Source: RGIG3002 sp045546775 (GTDB taxonomy: Bacteria > Bacillota > Clostridia > Lachnospirales > Lachnospiraceae). Taken from it: a stretch of 13,472 bases of DNA. The notes beneath the pieces were generated by a model, which was not told the origin of the DNA, did no database searches, and saw only the letters and a program-made list of their open reading frames with translations. The position numbers were made by a program, and so were the translations under genes. Positions 6,091 to 11,970 of this stretch are shown here, in pieces; the first letter of the stretch is position 1, and the number at the start of each line of letters is the position of its first letter. The stretch is taken from NCBI GenBank assembly GCA_045546775.1, contig JAZQDM010000035.1:1-13472 (forward strand), read 5' to 3'.

Positions 6091-6515
6091 GTTTGTTAAA
6101 GCAGTTAAAAACAGAATTTCAGTGTCAGGATGTGGACATTAGAACATATTCGCCGCTCACCCTTGCTTATATCGGTGACAGTATTTATGATTTGATTGTG
6201 CGCACCATTGTTGTGGAGAGAGGAAACCGCGCGGCGGTCAATCTCCACAAAAAAGCGGTGAAGTTTGTGAATGCGGCCACACAGGCGGCGATGATTGAGG
6301 CGTTGCAGGAAGAGTTAAGCGACGAAGAAAAATCAGTATACCGACGCGGCAGAAATGCAAAATCTTATACGACAGCAAAAAATGCGTCCATAGGAGATTA
6401 CCGCAAAGCCACCGGATTTGAGGCATTGCTTGGTTATTTGTATTTGCAGGATAACATGGACCGTGTCATCCAATTGGTAAAAATGGCATTGGAAAAAGTA
6501 GACATGGAATTGTAG
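6075..6515 (+). CDS. mrnC: Mini-ribonuclease 3
   Basis: Mini-III is an RNase III catalytic domain without the double-stranded-RNA-binding domain; in Bacillus subtilis it matures 23S rRNA. The 146-residue length is normal. The family markers are 'LAYIGDSIYDLIVR' (30-43; acidic residue D35), 'RRGRNAKS' (90-97) and 'GFEALLGYLYL' (114-124; acidic E116). It works as a homodimer in the cytosol. The start ATG lies within the last codons of cysS (16-nt overlap), with AAGGGG at 6065-6070, so translation is coupled. Order cysS-mrnC-rlmB is the same as in B. subtilis. Confidence 0.95.
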   Translation: MEKSLSLLKQLKTEFQCQDVDIRTYSPLTLAYIGDSIYDLIVRTIVVERGNRAAVNLHKKAVKFVNAATQAAMIEALQEELSDEEKSVYRRGRNAKSYTTAKNASIGDYRKATGFEALLGYLYLQDNMDRVIQLVKMALEKVDMEL

Positions 6516-6555
6516 GCGTCGCAGTGTAGTTGCCGGATGACAGAAAGGCGTAAAA

Positions 6556-7311
6556 ATGGAAAATCAGGAAACGAAAGTAAAAGAATTCACAATTGAAGGA
6601 AGAAATGCAGTGATTGAAGCATTTCGTTCCGGAAAGACAATTGATAAAATTTTTATATTGGACGGTTGTCAGGACGGTCCGGTGATGACCATCAAAAGAG
6701 AGGCAAAAAAGCACGATACAATCGTGAAATTTGTCACAAAAGAGCGACTGGACCAGATGTCTGAAACCGGAAAACATCAGGGCGTTATCGCTTATGCGGC
6801 GGCTTATGAATATGCGGAAGTGGAAGATATACTGGATGAGGCGCGCAAAAAAGGAGAGGCACCGTTTGTCTTTTTGCTGGATAACATTGAAGATCCGCAC
6901 AATTTGGGTGCCATTATCCGTACGGCAAATCTGGCCGGTGCCCACGGGGTGATTATCCCCAAAAACAGAGCCGTGGGACTTACCGCTACGGTAGCAAGAA
7001 CTTCCGCCGGAGCACTCAATTATACACCGGTTGCCAAAGTGACAAACCTTTCCAAAACAATCGAAGATTTGAAAAAGGAAGGTATGTGGTTTGTCTGCGC
7101 GGATATGGGCGGCACAAAAATGTATGATTTGGACTTAAAAGGTTCCATCGGGCTTGTGATCGGAAACGAAGGCGAAGGCGTCAGCCGTCTTGTAAAAGAA
7201 AAGTGTGACTTTGTAGCATCCATTCCGATGAAAGGTGACATCGATTCTTTGAATGCGTCTGTTGCGGCAGGTGTGCTTGCTTACGAGATTGTAAGACAGA
7301 GGGAAATGTAA
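6556..7311 (+). CDS. rlmB: 23S rRNA (guanosine-2'-O-)-methyltransferase, TrmH/SpoU family
   Basis: This SPOUT enzyme uses S-adenosylmethionine to methylate a ribose 2'-OH; RlmB-type members modify 23S rRNA G2251. At the N-terminus is the small substrate-binding domain (about 11-85, 'IEGRNAVIEAF'). The knotted catalytic domain has motif 1 'DPHNLGAIIRTA' (113-124), motif 2 'GLVIGNEGEG' (199-208) and motif 3 'IPMKGDIDSLNASVAAGV' (223-240). The 251-residue length is typical. It corresponds to B. subtilis yacO by position. Its stop codon overlaps the sigH start by one base (TAATG). Target specificity is inferred from the family and position; another rRNA or tRNA 2'-O target cannot be excluded. Confidence 0.9.
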   Translation: MENQETKVKEFTIEGRNAVIEAFRSGKTIDKIFILDGCQDGPVMTIKREAKKHDTIVKFVTKERLDQMSETGKHQGVIAYAAAYEYAEVEDILDEARKKGEAPFVFLLDNIEDPHNLGAIIRTANLAGAHGVIIPKNRAVGLTATVARTSAGALNYTPVAKVTNLSKTIEDLKKEGMWFVCADMGGTKMYDLDLKGSIGLVIGNEGEGVSRLVKEKCDFVASIPMKGDIDSLNASVAAGVLAYEIVRQREM

Positions 7312-7928
7312 TGGAATACGAAAATATTACGGACGAGGAATTGATTGTCCGCCTGCGCGACGGGGAAAACCATATCATTGATTTCATTATGGACAAGTAC
7401 AAAAACCTTGTGCGCAGCAAAGCAAAAACAATGTACATTTTAGGGGCGGATACAGAAGACCTTATCCAGGAAGGTATGATTGGGCTTTTTAAGGCGATTC
7501 GCGATTACGACAGCGGAAGAGATGCCAGTTTCTTTACATTTGCGGATTTGTGTGTGTCCAGACAAATGTACACGGCAGTGCAGGCGTCCGGCAGGGAAAA
7601 GCATGTACCGCTCAATACGTATGTGTCGCTGTATTCGCTTGGACAGGAGTCGGAGCGGGATGAGGGCGGCATGCAGCTTATCAATGCAATGGAGTCCAAA
7701 ACGGAACGAAATCCGGAGGAATTGTTGATTGACCGGGAAAATGTACAGCACATAGAGCAGATTATTGAGAAAGAATTGAGCCATTTTGAAAAAGAAGTGC
7801 TGGATTTGTACGTTGTTGGACTTAGCTATTCACAGATTGCAAAAATACTCGGCAGGGATGACAAATCCACGGACAATGCCCTTCAAAGAATCAAGATGAA
7901 ACTAAAGAAATATATCGTGCGCAACTGA
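7311..7928 (+). CDS. sigH: RNA polymerase sigma-H factor family protein
   Basis: The 205-residue sigma-70-family protein has a conserved region 2 with 'YKNLVRSKAKTMYILGADTEDLIQEGMIGLFKAIRDYD' features (30-67), 'FFTFADLCVSRQMYTAVQ' (74-91) and 'VPLNTYVSLYS' (99-109), all very close to the SigH/Spo0H pattern. Region 4 (about 147-203) has a helix-turn-helix 'LSYSQIAKILGRDDKSTDNALQRIK'-type segment. In Bacillus and clostridia SigH drives early stationary-phase and sporulation genes. The start overlaps the rlmB stop codon by one base, so coupling is likely. The position after rlmB matches B. subtilis, except that rae1 (yacP) is missing in between. Whether this organism sporulates cannot be told here. 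Confidence 0.92.
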   Translation: MEYENITDEELIVRLRDGENHIIDFIMDKYKNLVRSKAKTMYILGADTEDLIQEGMIGLFKAIRDYDSGRDASFFTFADLCVSRQMYTAVQASGREKHVPLNTYVSLYSLGQESERDEGGMQLINAMESKTERNPEELLIDRENVQHIEQIIEKELSHFEKEVLDLYVVGLSYSQIAKILGRDDKSTDNALQRIKMKLKKYIVRN

Positions 7929-7983
7929 CATGGAAATATTGTAGAATTCTGCATTTTTTTGTAGATATTTGTAAGAGTAGATG

Positions 7984-8010
7984 GTAAAATAATACTGTTA
8001 TTTTACATTC
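7984..8010 (+). terminator. AT-rich hairpin after sigH, possible terminator overlapping the yegP-like promoter
   Basis: GTAAAATAA (7984-7992) and TTATTTTAC (7998-8006) form a 9-bp stem with a 5-nt loop. A T-rich tract (8012-8017) lies a few bases later. The left arm also contains an extended -10-like TGGTAAAAT (7982-7990), so the same DNA may serve as promoter or operator for the next gene. Either reading is uncertain. Confidence 0.4.
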
Positions 8011-8029
8011 ACTTTTTAGGAGGTACATA

Positions 8030-8398
8030 ATGGGCAAATTTGTTATTAAAAAGACAAACACAGGGGTTAAATTTGATTTGAAAGCAAGCAACGGACAGGT
8101 AATTGCAACTTCAGAAGTTTACAATTCTGACGCAGCATGCAAAAACGGTATTGAAAGTGTGAAGAAAAACGCACCTGTTGCAGCAGTAGAAGACCAGACA
8201 AAAGAAGGTTTTGCAACAGAGAAAAATCCGAAGTTTGAAATTTATAAAGACAAAGCGGATGAATTCCGTTTCCGCTTAAAAGCTACAAACGGTCAGATTA
8301 TCGCAGTAAGCGAAGGCTACACAACACTTGCAAACTGTGAAAATGGTGTGGAATCCGTAAAGAAAAACGCACCGGATGCAGAAGTGGTAGAGGAATAG
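8030..8398 (+). CDS. YegP family protein with two DUF1508 repeats
   Basis: A 122-residue protein built of two similar halves. Half 1 (about 3-49) has 'FDLKASNGQVIATSEVY' and 'NGIESVKKNAP'; half 2 (about 68-115) has 'FRLKATNGQIIAVSEGY' and 'NGVESVKKNAP'. This tandem pattern is DUF1508/YegP, whose function is poorly known. The ribosome binding site AGGAGG (8018-8023) is perfect with 6-nt spacing, and the codons favour a few A- and T-ending forms, both suggesting high expression. It is probably soluble and cytosolic; no signal peptide is seen. The gene stands alone between the sigH operon and a tRNA-Thr. A T-run follows the stop codon without a clear hairpin. Confidence 0.88.
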   Translation: MGKFVIKKTNTGVKFDLKASNGQVIATSEVYNSDAACKNGIESVKKNAPVAAVEDQTKEGFATEKNPKFEIYKDKADEFRFRLKATNGQIIAVSEGYTTLANCENGVESVKKNAPDAEVVEE

Positions 8399-8415
8399 GT
8401 TTTTTTTGAAACACA

Positions 8416-8445
8416 TTGACAAATACACAAGCGCTATGCTAGAAT
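8416..8445 (+). promoter_or_regulatory. tRNA-Thr promoter
   Basis: TTGACA (8416-8421), an 18-nt spacer and TAGAAT (8440-8445) lie about 21 nt upstream of the tRNA. The -10 is in the loop and start of the right arm of the inverted repeat 8426-8455. Confidence 0.75.
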
Positions 8446-8455
8446 AGCGCTTGTG
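8426..8455. repeat. 12-bp perfect inverted repeat overlapping the tRNA-Thr promoter
   Basis: CACAAGCGCTAT (8426-8437) and ATAGCGCTTGTG (8444-8455) pair perfectly around a 6-nt loop. It could be a terminator of the yegP-like gene upstream (it is followed only by GTTAAAAAC, so a poor one) or an operator over the tRNA promoter. Confidence 0.6.
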
Positions 8456-8466
8456 GTTAAAAACAT

Positions 8467-8539
8467 GCTGTTGTAGCACAGTCGGTAGTGCGTCGCATTG
8501 GTAGTGCGGAGGTCACGGGTTCGATTCCCGTCAGCAGCT
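8467..8539 (+). tRNA. tRNA-Thr (GGT)
   Basis: A full cloverleaf of 73 nt: acceptor GCTGTTG with CAGCAGC (one U-G pair), discriminator T, D stem GCAC/GTGC, anticodon stem TCGCA/TGCGG with loop TTGGTAG (anticodon GGT, 8500-8502), T arm ACGGG/CCCGT with loop TTCGATT. CCA is not encoded. It has its own promoter and a terminator directly after it. Confidence 0.93.
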
Positions 8540-8543
8540 TAAT

Positions 8544-8580
8544 AAAAAAGTGTCACTCGTTTCCGGGTGACACTTTTTTT
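8544..8580. terminator. bidirectional terminator between tRNA-Thr and the ComFB-like genes
   Basis: The stem 8544-8559 pairs with 8564-8579 (GTGTCAC/GTGACAC at the core, one G-U pair, 4-nt loop), with a run of A on the left and of T on the right. It can stop the tRNA-Thr transcript on the plus strand and the ComFB-like operon on the minus strand, whose stop codon (8579-8581) touches it. Confidence 0.9.
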
Positions 8581-8848
8581 ACTCATGATTTGGTTTCTGT
8601 GATACAATGCCGGCAGCCTGAACGATTGTCTGAAGAATTTGGGAATCGTAATCTGCTCCCAAGTCTGCAGGAATTTCGAAAGGACCTTCTTCCGGAACGG
8701 CGATATAATTTGGTTGGATGCGGCTCAACGTGTAAGTAGCAACGTCTGCTTTGCAACGGTCGCAAGTGCAACATCCCAACTGCGGTAATGTGTCATCAAG
8801 TACACGAATGACACGGTCTTCCATAACGTTTAAAAGTCTATATTTCAT
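8579..8848 (-). CDS. ComFB family protein, paralogue 2 (distal)
   Basis: An 89-residue protein. The ComFB pattern is clear: a helical N-terminus 'NVMEDRVIRVLDD' (7-19), the cysteine cluster 'CCTCDRCK' (26-33: C26, C27, C29, C32), then 'DVATYTLSRIQPNYI' (35-49), which matches the family's 'DVAALALNxLPPxYV' form. The start at 8848 is set by AGGAGA 9 nt upstream; the longer frame from 8878 has no ribosome binding site and is rejected. It aligns end to end without gaps with the gene just upstream (8886-9155). ComFB was first named in the B. subtilis comF operon; recent work on bacterial and cyanobacterial ComFB proteins reports cyclic-dinucleotide binding. Whether this member does so is inference. 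The gene ends in a shared bidirectional terminator. Confidence 0.8.
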   Translation of the reverse strand: MKYRLLNVMEDRVIRVLDDTLPQLGCCTCDRCKADVATYTLSRIQPNYIAVPEEGPFEIPADLGADYDSQILQTIVQAAGIVSQKPNHE

Positions 8849-8885
8849 AACGCATGTTCTCCTATAAATAAAATACAAGTGTTAT

Positions 8886-9155
8886 TTATTCGTGCCCCGG
8901 TGCTTTGCCGATTTCTGTGGCAGCTCGGGTTACTTCCAAAAGTACTTTCGTGGAAAAGTCCTGATTAAAATGATTTGCTCTTGTGAACAAGGCACCCTTT
9001 TCCGTATCCACATATTTTGCAGGAAGGCGGTTTAATACATACGCAGCCAATTCCATTTTGCATTTATCACATGTACAGCAGTTCAATTCGCCTGCGGCTT
9101 TGTTAATGGTGGAAAGTACGTTGTCTTCCATCATGTTTGTAGGTTCATGTCCCAT
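8886..9155 (-). CDS. ComFB family protein, paralogue 1 (proximal)
   Basis: Also 89 residues and aligned without gaps to its neighbour. Shared positions include N7, M9-E10-D11, V13, L24, the cluster 'CCTCDKCK' (26-33), A37, Y39, L41, R43, Y48 and the C-terminal 'HE'. The segment 'ELAAYVLNRLPAKYV' (35-49) is closer to the canonical ComFB motif than in paralogue 2. The start at 9155 is preferred over 9179 because AAGAGGT precedes it at 6-nt spacing, and because it gives the same length as the paralogue. The 37-nt gap to paralogue 2 implies one minus-strand transcript. It is divergent from the alarmone synthetase gene. The four Cys suggest a metal site; ligand and role are unknown. Confidence 0.82.
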   Translation of the reverse strand: MGHEPTNMMEDNVLSTINKAAGELNCCTCDKCKMELAAYVLNRLPAKYVDTEKGALFTRANHFNQDFSTKVLLEVTRAATEIGKAPGHE

Positions 9156-9205
9156 AAATATACCTCTTCTTATCTCCATAAGTGCTTTTTAATATATACG
9201 TTGCC

Positions 9206-9234
9206 ATTATATCGCTTTTGTGGCGGAAAATCTA
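9206..9234 (-). promoter_or_regulatory. possible promoter of the ComFB-like pair
   Basis: On the minus strand, TATAAT (9211-9206) stands about 50 nt upstream of the start codon at 9155. The -35 at 17-nt spacing, TAGATT (9234-9229), is poor, so activator help or another sigma factor is possible. Confidence 0.4.
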
Positions 9235-9280
9235 CAAAATAATGAAAAAAAAGAAAAATATTATTAATTTTTTGTAAGAA

Positions 9281-9310
9281 ATGACAAAAAGGATATTTTT
9301 CATGTATAAT
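9281..9310 (+). promoter_or_regulatory. promoter of the alarmone synthetase operon
   Basis: ATGACA (9281-9286), an 18-nt spacer and TATAAT (9305-9310) precede the gene by about 63 nt. The 218-bp divergent region 9156-9373 also holds the ComFB promoter and is otherwise very AT-rich with no further feature I can support. Confidence 0.6.
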
Positions 9311-9373
9311 GATAATGTTTGAAAAAAATTGCAAATAAAAATGATAACGTGACTATGAGAGGAAGGTATATAG

Positions 9374-10108
9374 ATGGATAACAATGACAGTTTAGATTTG
9401 GGGACATTGTTTTATGAGGAAAAGCCGGAGGAAATGTTGGCTCAGATGAAGCCGTATCGTCAGTTGATGATGCAGTATGAGTGTGCGTTGCAGGAAGTGG
9501 AGACAAAGTTGAATGTGCTTAATGCAGAAATGTCTCTTGAGTATGACCGCAATCCGTTTGAAGCGATTAAGACCCGAATCAAACAGCCCATCAGCATTAT
9601 AGAGAAATTGCAGCGAATCGGGCAGGACGCTACGGTAGAAAATATAGAGGCCTATTTGAGCGATGTGGCGGGAATACGCGTTATATGTTCGTTCCCGGAA
9701 GATATTTATATGATTGCAGCCTTTTTGGAAAGTCAGGATGATATTAAAGTTTTGAAACGGAAAGATTACATCAAAAATCCGAAACCAAACGGTTACCGAA
9801 GCCTGCATTTGATTATTGAAATCCCGATATTTCTTACTCAGGAAAAGAAATATATGAAAGTGGAAGTACAGTTTCGTACGATTGCTATGGATTTTTGGGC
9901 TAGCGTGGAACACAAATTGAAGTACAAAAAGGATGTAAAAAACCCGCAAAAAATTGCAGAACAGCTCAAACATTGCGCAGATACGATTGCGGACGTAGAT
10001 TTCAGGATGCAGTCCATCCGGCATGAAATTGACAGTGTTGCTGAGATGTTGGAAGATTCTGTAGAAGACATATACGAAGGGGCAGACAATGAGAATAGCC
10101 GTAATTAG
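9374..10108 (+). CDS. relQ: small (p)ppGpp synthetase (GTP pyrophosphokinase), RelQ/YjbM type
   Basis: The protein transfers pyrophosphate from ATP to GDP or GTP to make the alarmones ppGpp/pppGpp. Its 244 residues hold only the synthetase (NTP-transferase) domain, with no hydrolase, TGS or ACT domains, so it is a stand-alone small alarmone synthetase. Visible signatures are 'RIKQPISIIEKLQR' (68-81), 'DVAGIRVIC' (97-105), 'YIKNPKPNGYRSLH' (132-145) and 'VEVQFRTIAMDFWASVEHKLKY' features (163-184), with a C-terminal helical tail as in RelQ. RelQ enzymes form tetramers. The start ATG follows GAGGAAGG. It overlaps the phosphoesterase downstream by 20 nt. RelQ is favoured over RelP by the overall pattern, with less certainty. 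Confidence 0.9.
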   Translation: MDNNDSLDLGTLFYEEKPEEMLAQMKPYRQLMMQYECALQEVETKLNVLNAEMSLEYDRNPFEAIKTRIKQPISIIEKLQRIGQDATVENIEAYLSDVAGIRVICSFPEDIYMIAAFLESQDDIKVLKRKDYIKNPKPNGYRSLHLIIEIPIFLTQEKKYMKVEVQFRTIAMDFWASVEHKLKYKKDVKNPQKIAEQLKHCADTIADVDFRMQSIRHEIDSVAEMLEDSVEDIYEGADNENSRN

Positions 10109-10958
10109 TGATATTCACGGAAACTATAAGGCGCTGGAAGCGTGTCTTAATTATTTGGAAAAACATCCGGTAGATGCATTCTTTTTGTTGGGAGATTACA
10201 TCACAGATGGTCCGTATCCGCAAAAGATGATGAAAATGTTATATGAGCTCATCAATAATAACACATGCTATTTTGTTAAAGGAAACCGGGAACAATACAT
10301 TCTGGACAATTATGAAAAGCCGCAAGGATGGCGCAAGGCATCCGGTTCCGGGGCACTGCTTTATACAGCGGAAAATTTAAAAGAAGAAGATTATATTTTC
10401 TTCAAAAACTGTCCTGTTTTGTTGCGTTTGCCTGATGAGAAGGCGGACAAAACGTATGCGGAATTGTTTCCGGCTACTACAATTTGTCACGGTATTCCGG
10501 AAGATATGAGAGGCAATTTGGGTGAAAATCCGGAACTTTTGGATGAGGCTATCCGACAGGCAAAAACACCGTTTTTATTTGGCGGGCATTCTCACAAACA
10601 GGAACTTCGCCAAAATGAGGACGGAATATACATAAATCCGGGGTCCTTGGGGCAGGCCATCGACCATGTCGGAAAGCGCGCGCAGTTTGCGATTGTGGAA
10701 ACAGACGGTGAGAAGTATGATGTGTCATTTCAAAGTATTTCATATGACATAGAGGGACTTTTTAGGGATTTTAAGCAGAGCGGTCTGGAAGACTATGGAA
10801 AAATACAAATACAAAGTGTAAAAAAGACATTGCTTACCGGAGAAAATTACTTTTTTGAGTGTATCAAGCTTGTTACAAAATTAAGCGGCGGAAGAAATTC
10901 AAATGAAATTCCGGAAAATATATGGGAAGAGGCAGCGAGACGACTCGAATTATTTTGA
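10089..10958 (+). CDS. calcineurin-like metallophosphoesterase with C-terminal extension
   Basis: The 289-residue protein has all dimetal phosphoesterase motifs: 'SDIHGN' (7-12; D8, H10), 'GDYITDGP' (35-42; D36), 'GNRE' (65-68; N66), 'CHGIPE' (133-138; H134), 'GGHSHKQ' (165-171; H167, H169) and 'NPGSLGQ' (183-189). This is the YfcE/MJ0936-like group. The core spans about 1-205; a further 80 residues are helical and of unknown role. The start is set by GAAGGGG and lies inside the alarmone synthetase gene, so the two are co-translated. The substrate is unknown; possible ones are cyclic nucleotides, dinucleoside polyphosphates or protein phosphates. An alarmone-related role is suggested only by gene position. 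Confidence 0.88.
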   Translation: MRIAVISDIHGNYKALEACLNYLEKHPVDAFFLLGDYITDGPYPQKMMKMLYELINNNTCYFVKGNREQYILDNYEKPQGWRKASGSGALLYTAENLKEEDYIFFKNCPVLLRLPDEKADKTYAELFPATTICHGIPEDMRGNLGENPELLDEAIRQAKTPFLFGGHSHKQELRQNEDGIYINPGSLGQAIDHVGKRAQFAIVETDGEKYDVSFQSISYDIEGLFRDFKQSGLEDYGKIQIQSVKKTLLTGENYFFECIKLVTKLSGGRNSNEIPENIWEEAARRLELF

Positions 10959-10986
10959 AATTTTGCTTTTCCGTAAGGTTGTTTTA

Positions 10987-10995
10987 TGGTACAAT
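10987..10995 (+). promoter_or_regulatory. extended -10 promoter of the deacetylase-bactofilin operon
   Basis: TGGTACAAT (10987-10995) is an extended -10 element (TGn plus TACAAT). No good -35 is present at 16-18 nt, which fits the extended type. The transcript should begin near 11002, inside the inverted repeat 10999-11017. Confidence 0.55.
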
Positions 10996-10998
10996 GTA

Positions 10999-11017
10999 CT
11001 AGGTATTGTGTACCTAG
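10999..11017. repeat. inverted repeat at the predicted start of the deacetylase transcript
   Basis: CTAGGTA (10999-11005) and TACCTAG (11011-11017) form a 7-bp palindrome with a 5-nt spacer, placed 3 to 22 bases after the -10 element and just before the ribosome binding site. It is a candidate operator or a 5' hairpin; nothing else is known. Confidence 0.5.
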
Positions 11018-11032
11018 GAAAGGAATTGATGT

Positions 11033-11956
11033 ATGACGACAGAAACGCATACAGATGCAGTACAGAAACAAGACCGAAGGAAAAGAGTTCAAACGCTTAA
11101 AAAAATCATTGTGTCGACGCTGGTAGCTGCAATTGTGTTACCGATTGTGTTATGCATTGTTTTATTTATCCGCGTTGTGCATTTGGAAAGCAGATTGCTG
11201 GAACTTACTGCTTTGTTGGAAGAGCAGAATGAACAAATTGCGGAATGGAATGAGATGCAGCACGCACGGGAAGAGGATGAGCAGGAGCAAGTGAAGGAAG
11301 AACCTGTTTTGTCAGAAAGTGCGGAAAAAGAAATACGAAATGTATATTTGACGTTTGATGACGGGCCCAGCGAGTATACGGATGAGATACTTGATATTTT
11401 GAAAGAGTACGATGTGAAAGCTACTTTTTTTGTGACGGGTCGGGAAGGCGCGCAATATACCGAAATATACCGACGTATTGTGGCAGAAGGACATACGCTT
11501 GGCATGCATTCATACAGCCATAAATACGATGAAATTTATGCGTCGAGAGAGAATTTCGAGGCGGATTTTTTTCTGTTACAGCAATATTTGTATAATGTGA
11601 CCGGTGTGGAATGCAAAATCTATCGTTTCCCCGGAGGAAGCGGTAATACAGTCAGCAGGACACAAATGAGCGAATTCATTGCTTTTCTGGAGGAGCAAGG
11701 TGTGACGTACTATGATTGGAATGTATCTTCACAAGATGCTTCCGGCAATGGTTTGAGCGTAAAACAAATTGTTGACAACTGTACGGGAAACATGGATTAT
11801 TATAATAATGCATTTATTTTGTTGCATGACTCAAAGGACAAGTGGTCAACGGTGGAAGCACTGCCGTTCATTATAGAAGATGTGTTGGCTATGGAAAACA
11901 CACAACTTGTGCCAATCACCGAAGAGACGGTGCCGGTACAACAAAAAACCAATTAA
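11033..11956 (+). CDS. membrane-anchored polysaccharide deacetylase (NodB domain)
   Basis: Carbohydrate esterase family 4 enzymes remove acetyl groups from cell-wall glycans. The N-terminus is short and basic ('RRKRVQTLKK', 15-24), followed by a membrane segment (about 25-47) and a coiled-coil-like Glu-rich linker (50-100), so the catalytic domain faces outwards. NodB motifs: 'TFDDGP' (107-112; D109, D110), 'HSYSH' (159-163; metal H159 and H163), 'RFPGG' (198-202), 'DWNVSSQD' (228-235) and 'LLHDS' (264-268; H265). All catalytic positions are present. The start at 11033 has AGGA at 11021-11024; an ATG four bases earlier is out of frame. Only 14 nt separate it from the bactofilin gene. The substrate is probably peptidoglycan, but that is inference. 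Confidence 0.92.
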   Translation: MTTETHTDAVQKQDRRKRVQTLKKIIVSTLVAAIVLPIVLCIVLFIRVVHLESRLLELTALLEEQNEQIAEWNEMQHAREEDEQEQVKEEPVLSESAEKEIRNVYLTFDDGPSEYTDEILDILKEYDVKATFFVTGREGAQYTEIYRRIVAEGHTLGMHSYSHKYDEIYASRENFEADFFLLQQYLYNVTGVECKIYRFPGGSGNTVSRTQMSEFIAFLEEQGVTYYDWNVSSQDASGNGLSVKQIVDNCTGNMDYYNNAFILLHDSKDKWSTVEALPFIIEDVLAMENTQLVPITEETVPVQQKTN

Positions 11957-11970
11957 TGGGAGGAAATGAG

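Noticed and set aside
8399..8409. T-run directly after the YegP-like gene as a terminator
   Set aside because: No stem precedes it; the only hairpin nearby lies downstream and overlaps the tRNA promoter.
8488..8739. 83-residue plus-strand frame starting inside tRNA-Thr
   Set aside because: 'GSAEVTGSIPVSS' is the usual false translation of a tRNA; the rest is antisense to the ComFB-like gene and there is no ribosome binding site.
9392..10024. 210-residue minus-strand frame
   Set aside because: It is antisense to the alarmone synthetase, whose motifs are clear; composition is like other shadow frames.
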